DNA from: Fen-1273 sp963748405
GTDB taxonomy: Bacteria; Bacteroidota; Ignavibacteria; UBA10030; UBA6906
Length of the DNA stretch: 64,000 nucleotides
Direction: 5' to 3'
Assembly (NCBI GenBank): GCA_963748405.1
Contig: CAVVIT010000006.1
Span: 496,001 to 560,000, forward strand
Positions 9,003 to 17,229 of the stretch are shown here, piece by piece. Both the position numbers and the translations under genes were made by a program. How positions within the stretch are numbered: the first letter of the stretch is position 1; each line of letters starts with the position of its first letter. The notes under the pieces were generated by a model that was not told the DNA's origin, ran no database searches, and worked only from the letters and a program-made list of their open reading frames with translations.

Positions 9003-10396
9003 CGCTCCGGGGAAGGGGACCCGGCCCGGACAGGACGAAACGTCCTCTCCCCGGCCCCTCCGTCGGCATCACGCTTCCACCGTTCCAGAAAGCAACGCTT
9101 TCGAACGGACTCCCCGTGCTGCTCGTCGAGCAACACCGCAATCCGCAGGTGGTCCTGAGCGTCGTCCTGGGCTCCGGCGCGGCGATGGACGGGCGCGGCA
9201 AATCCGGCACTGCCACGCTCACGGCGGAACTTCTCGACGCCGGCACTGCGGGGCTCAATGCGCTTGAAATCTCCGAAGCGGTGGAGTTCATCGGGGCATC
9301 CATCAGTTTCCGGGCGGGATCCGACGCCACGTTCGGCACGCTGCTGACGCTCGCCAGGCACCTGGAGACGGGGATACGGCTGTTCGCGGACATACTTGTC
9401 CACCCGTCCTTTCCGGCGGCGGAGTTTGAGAGGATCCGGGGCCAGAGGCTCGCATCGCTTCTCCAGGCGAAAGACAGGGCGCCGTCGGTCGCGGCAAACG
9501 CATTCATGCGCGTCGTCTACGGCGAAGAACATCCTTACGGAAAGGACCCGTCCGGGACGGAGGCGAGCGTGCAGGGACTCACCCGGGACGACGTCGTCGC
9601 ATTTTACCGGGCGCATTACTCTCCTGCCAACGCAACGCTGATCGTCGTGGGAGACACGACGTTGGGCCGGATCATCCCGCTCCTGGAGCGGGAACTCGGA
9701 GACTGGAAGCCGGGTCCCCTCCCTCCTCCCCGCCCGGAATTCGCGTACCGCGAACCCCCCGCGCGGGTATTCCTCATCGACAGGCCGGGGGCGCCGCAGT
9801 CGGAAATCAGGATCGGGCGGCCGGCGCTCGCAAGAAACACGCCCGACTACTTTTCCGCCACCGTAATGAACCGGGTGCTCGGCGGCCAGTTCTCGAGCCG
9901 GATCAACCTGAACCTGAGAGAAAAACGGGGATTCACGTACGGCGCCCGGTCATCGTTCATATTCCTGAAGCAACCGGGGCCGTTCATCGTGAGCGGCGCA
10001 TTCACGGGGGCGAAAACACGGGAATCAGCGGAGCAGCTCCTCCTCGAGATCGAATCCGTTCACCGGAGCGGGGTCACCGCCGAAGAACTTGAATTCTCGA
10101 AGAAGGGGCTCACGGGAGGGTTCATACTCAGTTTCGAGACTCCCTACCAGGTGGCGGGCGCATTGCAGAGCATCGTCCTGTACGGGCTCGAAGAGGATTA
10201 CTACGGAAAGTACGTCGGGAATCTTGAACGGGTGGGTCCTGAGGATATTCGCCGCGTTGCGCATTCCGTGCTCGATGCGGCGGCGATGAGCGTGCTCGTG
10301 GTTGCCGACGCGGGTGAAACCGCGAAGGGACTTGAATCTCTCGGGAGAGGACCCGTCGTCATCCTCGATGCCGAAGGGGCCCCCCTCGCGCGCTGA
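8999..10396 (+). CDS. M16 family peptidase-like protein lacking the zinc motif
   Basis: 465 residues, homologous to its upstream partner in fold and length. The segment that should carry HxxEH reads SGTATLTAELLDAGTAG, so the zinc ligands are absent. The glycine-rich surface typical of regulatory M16 subunits (GGQFSSRINLNLREKRGFTYG) is well conserved near residue 300. The arrangement matches the active/inactive M16 pairs known from mitochondrial processing peptidase and many bacteria, where the inactive partner helps hold the substrate. Translation is coupled to the preceding gene through the ATGA overlap. Confidence 0.9.
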   Translation: MTLRGRGPGPDRTKRPLPGPSVGITLPPFQKATLSNGLPVLLVEQHRNPQVVLSVVLGSGAAMDGRGKSGTATLTAELLDAGTAGLNALEISEAVEFIGASISFRAGSDATFGTLLTLARHLETGIRLFADILVHPSFPAAEFERIRGQRLASLLQAKDRAPSVAANAFMRVVYGEEHPYGKDPSGTEASVQGLTRDDVVAFYRAHYSPANATLIVVGDTTLGRIIPLLERELGDWKPGPLPPPRPEFAYREPPARVFLIDRPGAPQSEIRIGRPALARNTPDYFSATVMNRVLGGQFSSRINLNLREKRGFTYGARSSFIFLKQPGPFIVSGAFTGAKTRESAEQLLLEIESVHRSGVTAEELEFSKKGLTGGFILSFETPYQVAGALQSIVLYGLEEDYYGKYVGNLERVGPEDIRRVAHSVLDAAAMSVLVVADAGETAKGLESLGRGPVVILDAEGAPLAR

Positions 10397-10413
10397 GCCG
10401 CAGGGCCCCTTCG
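10372..10413. terminator. 11-bp inverted repeat between convergent genes
   Basis: CGAAGGGGCCC (10372-10382) and GGGCCCCTTCG (10403-10413) are perfect complements around a 20-base loop that includes the M16 stop codon. It lies between the plus-strand peptidase pair and the minus-strand dehydrogenase and could serve both. Neither side has a good U-tract, so termination efficiency is uncertain. Confidence 0.45.
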
Positions 10414-10417
10414 CGCC

Positions 10418-11428
10418 CTACCGGAACTTCCGGATGATCTCCGCACCCATCTCCGTCGTCCCGACGGGGGATCCCGGGTTGATGTCGCGTGTGACAAACC
10501 TGCCTTCCCTCAAGACCTCCGCAACGGCCTTCTCGATACGGTCGGCGGCCGCCGGTTCGTTCAGATGCCGGAGCATGAGAGCCCCCGCCAGTATCAGCGC
10601 GGACGGGTTCGCCAGGTTCTTCCCGGCGATATCCGGCGCGCTCCCGTGGACTGCTTCGAATATCGCCGCATTGTATCCGATGTTGGCCCCCGGGGCCAGT
10701 CCGAGTCCGCCGACGAGCCCCGAGGCCAGATCCGAGAGTATGTCTCCGAAGAGGTTCGTCGTGACGATCACGTCAAACTGGTGCGGGTTGATGACCATCT
10801 GCATCGCCATATTGTCGATGATCTTGTCATCGGTCGTGATGTCCTTGTACTCCGCCCCCACGGTCCTCGATACCTCGAGAAAGAGCCCGCCGGTATACTT
10901 CAGGATGTTTGCCTTGTGCACGGTCGTCACCTTCTTCCGCCCGTGCCTGCGCGCGTACTCGTAGGCGTAGCGGAGGATCCGCTCGGACCCCGAACGGGTG
11001 ACGACGCCGATCGTTTCCGCCGCGCTCCGCGACGGATCGATGTAATGTTCGATTCCCGCGTAGAATTCTTCCGTGTTCTCCCGCACGATGATGAGATCGA
11101 CATCGCTGTACCGTGACGCCACGCCCTCGAACGAGCGCGCGGGACGCACATTGCTGTACAGGTCGAATTCCTTCCGGAGGGCGACGTTGACGCTGCGGAA
11201 CCCCGAGCCCACCGGCGTCGTGAGCGGCCCCTTGAGCGCCACGCGCGTTCTCCGGATGGATTCAAGGACGTGTTCGGGGAGCGGATCCTTGAACTTGTCG
11301 ATCGCCGTCATGCCGGCCTCGACCCTCTCCCACGTTATGCTGACGCCCGCGGCCTCGATGACGCGAACGGCGACATCCGCGATGCTCGGCCCAATGCCGT
11401 CACCCGGTATGAGCGTTACTGTATGCAT
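10418..11428 (-). CDS. isocitrate/isopropylmalate dehydrogenase family enzyme, probably NAD-dependent isocitrate dehydrogenase
   Basis: 336 residues from the ATG at 11428, which has AGAGAGGA 9 bases upstream; the in-frame ATG at 11437 sits directly on that site and is unlikely. Beta-decarboxylating dehydrogenase features are clear: GDGIGPSI at the N-terminus, a substrate loop with LIIVRENTEEFYAGIEH and the metal/cofactor region with GDILSDLASGLVGG. VRENTEEFY and the short length favour NAD-isocitrate (or homoisocitrate) dehydrogenase over LeuB. It converts isocitrate to 2-oxoglutarate and would supply carbon to glutamate and proline; proC is immediately upstream. A separate promoter lies in the gap. 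Confidence 0.85.
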   Translation of the reverse strand: MHTVTLIPGDGIGPSIADVAVRVIEAAGVSITWERVEAGMTAIDKFKDPLPEHVLESIRRTRVALKGPLTTPVGSGFRSVNVALRKEFDLYSNVRPARSFEGVASRYSDVDLIIVRENTEEFYAGIEHYIDPSRSAAETIGVVTRSGSERILRYAYEYARRHGRKKVTTVHKANILKYTGGLFLEVSRTVGAEYKDITTDDKIIDNMAMQMVINPHQFDVIVTTNLFGDILSDLASGLVGGLGLAPGANIGYNAAIFEAVHGSAPDIAGKNLANPSALILAGALMLRHLNEPAAADRIEKAVAEVLREGRFVTRDINPGSPVGTTEMGAEIIRKFR

Positions 11429-11455
11429 GCTCCCCATTCCTCTCTGAATGGCTCC

Positions 11456-11484
11456 AAGGTAGGGAAAAAGGGGTGCGAATTCAA
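11456..11484 (-). promoter_or_regulatory. predicted internal promoter before the isocitrate dehydrogenase gene
   Basis: Minus strand TTGAAT (11484-11479), 17-base spacer containing TTTTT, TACCTT (11461-11456). The -35 box overlaps the proC stop codon. It would allow the dehydrogenase to be expressed independently of the thr-proC cluster. Confidence 0.45.
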
Positions 11485-12308
11485 TCGGGTTTCGGGGCGT
11501 ACAGAAGGGCGGCCTTTTCGGCGGACGTGACGATTCCCCTGATGAGCGCCGAGCTGAACCCGTGGTGTTCCATCTGGTTGAGCCCGGTGATCGTGCACCC
11601 CTGGGGGGTCGTCACCCTGTCGACCTCCCCTTCGGGGTGGGTTCCCCCTTCCACAAGGAGCGAGGCGGCTCCGCGGGCGGTCTGCGCGGCCATCAGGAGT
11701 GCGTCACCGGCGTGAAATCCGATCTCGATCCCCCCCTGGGAGGCGGCCCGTATCGCGCGGAGGAAGAACGCGATGCCGCAGGCGCACAGCGCTGTGGCGG
11801 GAACCATCAGCGTCTCATCGATGACGAGGGTCCGGCCCAGGGCGTCAAATATCTTCGTGACGAACGCGAGGGCTCCCCCCCCGTCCCGGTCGGTGGCCAG
11901 GCACGTCATCGACTGGCGTATGGCGATCGCGGTATTCGGCATCGCCCTGATGATGACGACGTCGCTCCCGAGCCTCTTACGGAGTTCGGCGATCGTCGCA
12001 CCGGAAACGACGGAGACGACGGTGTGAACCCGGGGGTCGATCGTCCCCCGTATCTCGCCCAGGAGCGCGTCCAGCTGCTGCGGCGTCACCGCCAGGAAAA
12101 CGATCCCGCTTTCGCGCACGGCCTTCTGATTGTCCGTCGACATGCCGAATCCTTCCGCGTGCAGGGCCCCGAGGTTTTCGGCTTTCCTCCTTGTCAGCGT
12201 GATCGCACCGGCAGGGGAGATCCCCGCCGCAACGAGACCCCGCGCAATTGCCGCGCCGATGTTCCCCCCTCCCAGTATCGCCACCCTATCCCCGCCCTTG
12301 ACCGCCAT
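11481..12308 (-). CDS. proC: pyrroline-5-carboxylate reductase
   Basis: 275 residues, the usual length. It reduces pyrroline-5-carboxylate to proline with NAD(P)H in the cytoplasm. The dinucleotide-binding loop VAILGGGNIGAAIARGL opens the protein, and the C-terminal dimerisation/active-site helix region with VTTPQGCTITGLNQME (the family's TPGG/T-x-G-L segment) is recognisable. It lies 27 bases after thrC in the same orientation, so it may extend the threonine operon. proA and proB are not in the window. Confidence 0.93.
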   Translation of the reverse strand: MAVKGGDRVAILGGGNIGAAIARGLVAAGISPAGAITLTRRKAENLGALHAEGFGMSTDNQKAVRESGIVFLAVTPQQLDALLGEIRGTIDPRVHTVVSVVSGATIAELRKRLGSDVVIIRAMPNTAIAIRQSMTCLATDRDGGGALAFVTKIFDALGRTLVIDETLMVPATALCACGIAFFLRAIRAASQGGIEIGFHAGDALLMAAQTARGAASLLVEGGTHPEGEVDRVTTPQGCTITGLNQMEHHGFSSALIRGIVTSAEKAALLYAPKPD

Positions 12309-12335
12309 TGCCGCCTCCGATGTGATTGGTGAGTG

Positions 12336-13637
12336 TCACTTCTGCAAAAGAAACGATTTCAGGTCGTCGTACCGCGCGGAGAGTCTGACCGATCTCTTCT
12401 CCCCCCGGGGGAGTGCGCCGAGCCGGTCCGGAATCACGATCCCCCGTCTCATCTCCGCGTCGAATATGTCGATGAATTTCGCCGGATGCGCGGTCCCCAG
12501 TATGACCCCGGTCCGCCGGTCCCCCCGGAGGTCCCTCTCGCGCCGCAGGGCGGCCGAGGCGACCGCCCCGTGAGGATCGAACACGTACCCCCAGAGGGAG
12601 TACGCTTCCGCGATCGCATCCCGCGTCCCGGCGTCGGATATCGAGTGTGCCGTCACCGCGCGCCTGATTGCCCCGGGATCGTCGCCGAAGAGGGCACGGA
12701 TCCTCGGGAGATTCCCGGGGTCCCCCACGTCCATCGCGTTGGAGAGAGTCGGTACGGTGATTCCCGGCGTGTGCACGCCGGTGGCAAGATACCGCCCGAA
12801 CGCGTCGTTGGCGTTCAGCGCGGCCACGAACCGGGCGACCGGGAGCCCCATTCTCTGCGCGATGAGCCCCGCTGTCAGGTTCCCCAGGTTGCCGCTCGGG
12901 ACCGCGAAGACCGCGCCCGGATTCTCCGGACCGAGCGAGGCGACGGCGTTGAAATAATAGAACGTCTGCGGGAGAAGCCGCGCCACGTTGATCGAGTTCG
13001 CCGATGTGAGGTTCCTCCGCGCGGCAATCTCCCTGTCGGCGAACGCCCGCTTGACGAGCGCCTGGCAATCGTCGAACGTCCCCCCGATCTCCAGCGCCCT
13101 GACGTTTCCTTCGTGCGACGTGAGCTGGCGTTCCTGTATCGCGCTCACCATCCCCGAGGGGTATAAAAGGACGACGGAGATCCCGCTCATCCCGTGAAAC
13201 GCGTCCGCCACCGCGCTCCCGGTGTCGCCCGATGTCGCCACGAGTATCGTCAGTTCCCCCGGCTCCCCCCTCCGGGCGTACGCCATCATCTGTGCCATGA
13301 AACGGGCACCGAAATCCTTGAAGGCGAGCGTGGGACCGTGAAACAGCTCGAGGACAGCCGTGTGCTCGTCAAGCCGCCTGAGCGGCGCATCGAACGTGAT
13401 CGCCCGCTCGACGACAGCCCGGAGCTCCGCCTCCGGGATCTCATCGCCGAGAAGTACCCGCGCCGCCTCCGAGGCGATCTCCACGAAGGGGAGCCCGTGC
13501 ATGGCGCCGATGAATCCGTCCATGCAGCGGGGGATCAGTGCGGGGATGAAGAGCCCGCCGTCCGGGGGAATTCCCTCGCGCATCGCCTGTATGAACGGGA
13601 CAGACAGGTTTCCGTCCCGCGTGCTGCAGAACCTCAT
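12336..13637 (-). CDS. thrC: threonine synthase
   Basis: 433 residues from the ATG at 13637, whose first four bases overlap the thrB stop (ATGA). PLP enzyme converting O-phosphohomoserine to threonine. The PLP lysine lies in LAFKDFGARF. ATSGDTGSAVADAF, the phosphate-binding loop, and the later SGNLGN motif identify the enterobacterial-type threonine synthase. The N-terminal CSTRDGN and IPPDGGLFIP are typical of this subfamily. In-frame codons upstream of 13637 lie inside thrB and look random, so they were rejected. Last step of the threonine operon. Confidence 0.96.
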   Translation of the reverse strand: MRFCSTRDGNLSVPFIQAMREGIPPDGGLFIPALIPRCMDGFIGAMHGLPFVEIASEAARVLLGDEIPEAELRAVVERAITFDAPLRRLDEHTAVLELFHGPTLAFKDFGARFMAQMMAYARRGEPGELTILVATSGDTGSAVADAFHGMSGISVVLLYPSGMVSAIQERQLTSHEGNVRALEIGGTFDDCQALVKRAFADREIAARRNLTSANSINVARLLPQTFYYFNAVASLGPENPGAVFAVPSGNLGNLTAGLIAQRMGLPVARFVAALNANDAFGRYLATGVHTPGITVPTLSNAMDVGDPGNLPRIRALFGDDPGAIRRAVTAHSISDAGTRDAIAEAYSLWGYVFDPHGAVASAALRRERDLRGDRRTGVILGTAHPAKFIDIFDAEMRRGIVIPDRLGALPRGEKRSVRLSARYDDLKSFLLQK

Positions 13638-14566
13638 TCGAGTATCCTCGCGCCGGGAGCGCCGACACGTGAGATGATCGTCGTATACGGGTATCCGGCC
13701 TCCGTAAGGACCGTTCCCATCTCCGCGGCGATCTCCGCCGCTTCTTCGCGGGAAACCGAGAGGGCGAACACCGAGGGTCCGGATCCCGATATCCCGCACC
13801 CGAGCGCCCCGTGCCGGAGCGCCGCCTCCCTCAGCAGGTCAAACCCGGGGATGAGATGACGCCGCGCAGGCTCGGCGATCACGTCATTGAGCGAGCGTCC
13901 GATGAGCGCGTAATCGCCCATGATCAGACCGGCGATGAGCCCCGCGGCGTTCCCCGTCTGGGTGACGACGTCTTTCAGGGGGAACGCGGCCGGGAGTATC
14001 CTCCGGGCATGCTCGGTCCTGATTTCGATCCCCGGGGAGAGGACTGTACACCAGAGCGAGCCGGGCACGCTGACGGACACGACGTCGATCGGATCATATC
14101 CCCGCACGAGGACGAAGCCCCCCCGGAGACACGGTGCGAGGTTGTCGACGTGGACCGCCCCGCTTGCGATCTTTTCTCCTTCGATCGCAAGCCGCAGGAG
14201 ATCCTCCGCGGCGAGGCCGGTGCCCATGAGCGCATCCGCCGCGACGACCGCGGCCACCGCACTGGCGGCGCTCGAGCCTATTCCTCCCCCCACCGGAATC
14301 CCCTTCCGGATGTCGATCTCCACTCCCGCGCCAGGCGCGAATTCGCGGATGAGTGCAATCACGGGAGGACCGGCCGTGTTGGCGGCCGCCTCGGCCGGGA
14401 GCCCTCCCTGGCACCCCGTGATGCTCCCCATGCGGACCCCCGGCCGGCCGGTCTTCCGCACCGTCACCGTGTCACCTGAACCCTCGAGCGCAAAGCCCAT
14501 AATGTCAAACCCGCAGGACACGTTGGAAACCGAAGCGGGTGCAAATGCGGTGACTTCGGTTTTCAT
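13634..14566 (-). CDS. thrB: homoserine kinase
   Basis: 310 residues from the ATG at 14566, with GAGGG 5 bases upstream and one base after the thrA stop. It phosphorylates homoserine using ATP. The GHMP-kinase signature is present: PVGGGIGSSAASAVAA binds the ATP phosphates near residue 90, and the N-terminus (APASVSNVSCGFDIMGFAL) and C-terminal CGISGSGPSVFAL are the two other GHMP motifs. Overlap with thrC and near contact with thrA indicate translational coupling in the order thrA-thrB-thrC. Confidence 0.96.
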   Translation of the reverse strand: MKTEVTAFAPASVSNVSCGFDIMGFALEGSGDTVTVRKTGRPGVRMGSITGCQGGLPAEAAANTAGPPVIALIREFAPGAGVEIDIRKGIPVGGGIGSSAASAVAAVVAADALMGTGLAAEDLLRLAIEGEKIASGAVHVDNLAPCLRGGFVLVRGYDPIDVVSVSVPGSLWCTVLSPGIEIRTEHARRILPAAFPLKDVVTQTGNAAGLIAGLIMGDYALIGRSLNDVIAEPARRHLIPGFDLLREAALRHGALGCGISGSGPSVFALSVSREEAAEIAAEMGTVLTEAGYPYTTIISRVGAPGARILE

Positions 14567-14567
14567 G

Positions 14568-17024
14568 TCAGCCCTCATGGAAGGAAATCCTGATGATGTC
14601 CGCCAGGACTCCCGTGGCAGTGACATCCGCCCCTGCTCCCGGCCCCTTGATGACGATCGGCTGCTCCCTGCAGTTCGCGGTCGTCAGCGCGATGATAATG
14701 TCGCTTCCGGAAAGCGCGTAGCAGGGGTTGTCGGGACCGACCCGCTTGAGCGAGACGGCGGCTCTCCCCCGGGAAAACGACGCGATGTACCGGAGAACCT
14801 TCCCTTCGGCGGCCGCCTCGTCCCGTTCGCGGGCATAGCGGTCGTCGAGGCTTCTCAGCTTCTTCATGAACTTTTCGACGCTGCCGGCATGGAGCAGGCT
14901 GCGGGGAATCAGAGGGCTGACCCGTATATCCTTCAGCTCAAGGGGGTGGCCCGACTCGCGGGCCAGGATGAGAAGTTTCCTGCCGACGTCGGCCCCGTTC
15001 AGGTCGTCCGCCGGGTCGGGCTCGGTGTACCCTTTCCTTCGCGCCTCGTCAACGACGTCGGCGAACGAACGGCCGCCGGTGAACGTATTGAAGAGGTACG
15101 AGAGCGTGCCCGAGAGGACGCCGTCGATCCGGAGTATCCTGTCCCCTCCGGCGATCAGGTCGTTGATCGTGTTGATGATCGGCAATCCGGCGCCGACATT
15201 CGTCTCGTACAGGAACCTGACGTTGTGCCTGAGCGCCGTTTTATGGAGCACATCATAGAGCGCAAACCGGCCGGCGTTCGCCTTCTTGTTCGGCGTAACG
15301 ATGGAGATGCTCGATTCAAGGACCGTCCGGTACTGCGATACCAGCGCGTCGCTCGCGGTGCAGTCGACGAACACGCTGTTCGGAAGGTTCATCTCCCGCA
15401 TGCGCCGGACGAACGCCCCCAGGTTCATCGGGGTCCCCCGATCCCTCAGGTTTCTTTTCCATTGACCGGGAAGCGCGGCCGTGCCGTCGAACACCATGCG
15501 GCGGCTGTTGGCGACCGCTTCCACGCGCACGTCGAGCGATTGCGCCCTGAGAAGGAACTCCCGTTGTGCGGCGATCTGCCTGAGGAGCGCCCCCCCGATC
15601 AGCCCTGTCCCGACGACGAAGAGGTGGAGGGATTTCGTCCCGGAAAGGAAGAACGCATCGTGCAGGGCGTTGAGCGCCTTGGCCTCGTCGGCCTTCGAGA
15701 CGATCGTGGAGATGTTCAGCTCCGAGGATCCCTGCGCGATGGCAACCACATTGATGCCGTTTCGTCCGAGCGCCTGGAAGAGCTTGCCGGAGATGCCGGT
15801 TTTCTTCCGCATGTTCCCCCCCACCACGGCCACCGCGGAGAGGTTCCCTTCGATCACGACGCTGTCGATCTGGCGGTCGCGTATCTCGAACCTCAGCTCG
15901 TGCTCGATAAGCCGTTTTGCCGCCTGCGCGGCCCCCGGGTGCACCGCCAGGCAGAGCGAGTACTCGGACGAGGCCTGCGTCACCATGAGGACGTTGATTT
16001 CCTCCTCCGAGAGCGCGCTGAAGACCCGCCTCCCGATCCCGGCGATCCCGGTCATGCCGCTCCCCTGTATCCGCAGGAGCGCGACCTCGTCGATCGAGGA
16101 GATTCCCTTGATGAGAAATCTGGTGCCGGCGTCCCGTTTGCCGATCAGTGTCCCCTCGAACGAAGGATTGAACGTGTTCCTGATCCTGATCGGGATGTTC
16201 CGGTCGAGCGCCGGCTGCATGGTGGGGGGATGGATCACCTTCGCCCCGAAATGGGACATCTCCATCGCCTCTTCGTACGTCATCCGCGGGATGGAAAACG
16301 CCTTCTCCACCTTCCGCGGATCCGCCGTCATCACGCCGTCCACGTCCGTCCAGATCTCGATTTCCCGCGCCCCCAGCGCGGCGCCGAATATGGAAGCGGT
16401 CAGGTCCGATCCCCCCCGCCCGATGGTCACGGTGTCGTTGTCCGTCGTGGAGGCGATGAACCCGCATGCGCACTGGAGACCCCTGTGCTTCTGGAAGTAC
16501 TGGCGGATCAGATGCGATGTCAGGTCGGATTTGATTTTCCCCGCCCCGAACGTGTCGTCCGTCTTGACCAGCGTCCTGCTGTCGACGTATTCGCACCTGA
16601 CGCCGGAAGCGTTCAGGGCTCCGGCGATGATGGACGTCGAGAGGATCTCCCCGAAGCTCATCGTGTAGTCGAGCGTCCGGGGGGTCAGCTCCTCGGTGAA
16701 CAGGACGCCGTGAAGGACGCTGGAGAGATCGGCGAGCTGTTCGCGCACGAATTTCTCGTATCTCTTCCGCCCCCGCCCGGGGATCAGGGCGGCAAGGGTC
16801 CCGATGTGCCTGTCCCGGATCTTCTTGAGCCCCGCGATGTACTTCCTGTCCCCGCGGGCCGCCTGCCTGCTCGTGGCGATGATCTGGTCCGTGATCCCTT
16901 CGAACGCCGAAAAAACGACGACAAGGTTCCTGTGACGGGCCCGCGCCCGGGCGATGATGCTCATGACGTTCCGGACCCTGTCCGGTGTGCCGACGGAGGA
17001 CCCGCCGAATTTCATCACATGCAT
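14568..17024 (-). CDS. thrA: bifunctional aspartokinase/homoserine dehydrogenase
   Basis: 818 residues, matching fused ThrA/MetL enzymes. The N-terminal aspartokinase opens with VMKFGGSSVGTPDRV, followed by the catalytic DFGEILSTSI-like region (MSFGEILSTS) and FTADPRKV-type substrate loop (VMTADPRKV). Two ACT domains in the middle (about 310-450) would sense threonine. The homoserine dehydrogenase half starts near 465 with FVVGTGLIGGALL and contains ETNVGAGLPIINTI and YTEPDPADDLNGADVGRKLLILAR. It performs the first and third steps from aspartate to threonine. The ATG at 17024 has AGGGG 6 bases upstream. An attenuator-like leader precedes it. Confidence 0.96.
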   Translation of the reverse strand: MHVMKFGGSSVGTPDRVRNVMSIIARARARHRNLVVVFSAFEGITDQIIATSRQAARGDRKYIAGLKKIRDRHIGTLAALIPGRGRKRYEKFVREQLADLSSVLHGVLFTEELTPRTLDYTMSFGEILSTSIIAGALNASGVRCEYVDSRTLVKTDDTFGAGKIKSDLTSHLIRQYFQKHRGLQCACGFIASTTDNDTVTIGRGGSDLTASIFGAALGAREIEIWTDVDGVMTADPRKVEKAFSIPRMTYEEAMEMSHFGAKVIHPPTMQPALDRNIPIRIRNTFNPSFEGTLIGKRDAGTRFLIKGISSIDEVALLRIQGSGMTGIAGIGRRVFSALSEEEINVLMVTQASSEYSLCLAVHPGAAQAAKRLIEHELRFEIRDRQIDSVVIEGNLSAVAVVGGNMRKKTGISGKLFQALGRNGINVVAIAQGSSELNISTIVSKADEAKALNALHDAFFLSGTKSLHLFVVGTGLIGGALLRQIAAQREFLLRAQSLDVRVEAVANSRRMVFDGTAALPGQWKRNLRDRGTPMNLGAFVRRMREMNLPNSVFVDCTASDALVSQYRTVLESSISIVTPNKKANAGRFALYDVLHKTALRHNVRFLYETNVGAGLPIINTINDLIAGGDRILRIDGVLSGTLSYLFNTFTGGRSFADVVDEARRKGYTEPDPADDLNGADVGRKLLILARESGHPLELKDIRVSPLIPRSLLHAGSVEKFMKKLRSLDDRYARERDEAAAEGKVLRYIASFSRGRAAVSLKRVGPDNPCYALSGSDIIIALTTANCREQPIVIKGPGAGADVTATGVLADIIRISFHEG

Positions 17025-17044
17025 GACTATCCCCTGAAATGAGA

Positions 17045-17076
17045 AAGACCGGCTTCATGCTGCTGAAGTCGGTCTT
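17045..17076 (-). terminator. attenuator terminator stem (segments 3 and 4) of the thr leader
   Basis: On the minus strand a 13-base arm (17076-17064) and its partner (17057-17045) pair at 12 of 13 positions around a 6-base loop GCAGCA. UCUUUCUCAUUU follows, a poor but U-rich tract. It lies between the leader peptide and the thrA ribosome site. The 5' half of the stem can instead pair with TGAGGTTGG at 17106-17098, giving a mutually exclusive antiterminator. Confidence 0.65.
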
Positions 17077-17103
17077 CCGGAGTGACACAAGAATGAGCCA
17101 ACC

Positions 17104-17175
17104 TCAACCGTCCCTTGTGGGGAACGTCGGGGTCGTGGCGGGATGAGAAATCATATGCAGATACATGGGTATCAT
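17104..17175 (-). CDS. threonine operon leader peptide
   Basis: A 23-codon frame from an ATG at 17175 to a TGA at 17104, too short for routine gene callers. Residues 13-20 read ATTPTFPT, with four threonine codons (ACG, ACC, ACG, ACA) in seven positions. Two isoleucine codons occur earlier, matching the amino acids that control thrL in enterobacteria. It begins about 7 bases after the predicted -10 box, so translation would be leaderless or nearly so; no ribosome site is visible. Its stop codon is the first base triplet of the proposed antiterminator strand. This is my own reading of an unannotated frame, supported by position, composition and hairpins. Confidence 0.65.
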   Translation of the reverse strand: MIPMYLHMISHPATTPTFPTRDG

Positions 17176-17181
17176 GGGTTT

Positions 17182-17210
17182 AACGTAGCATATTGGCGGG
17201 TCATTGTCAA
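17182..17210 (-). promoter_or_regulatory. predicted promoter of the thr operon
   Basis: Minus strand TTGACA (17210-17205), 17-base spacer, TACGTT (17187-17182). It lies in the gap between the sugar transferase stop (17230) and the leader peptide. It reads into leader peptide, terminator stem and thrA. Confidence 0.6.
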
Positions 17211-17229
17211 CTCCCCCCCGGGGGTCCGT

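Noticed and set aside
13920..17042. 1040-codon plus-strand frame
   Set aside because: Runs opposite thrB and thrA. Long antisense frames are expected at this GC content; the protein is Arg/Asp-rich without any domain.
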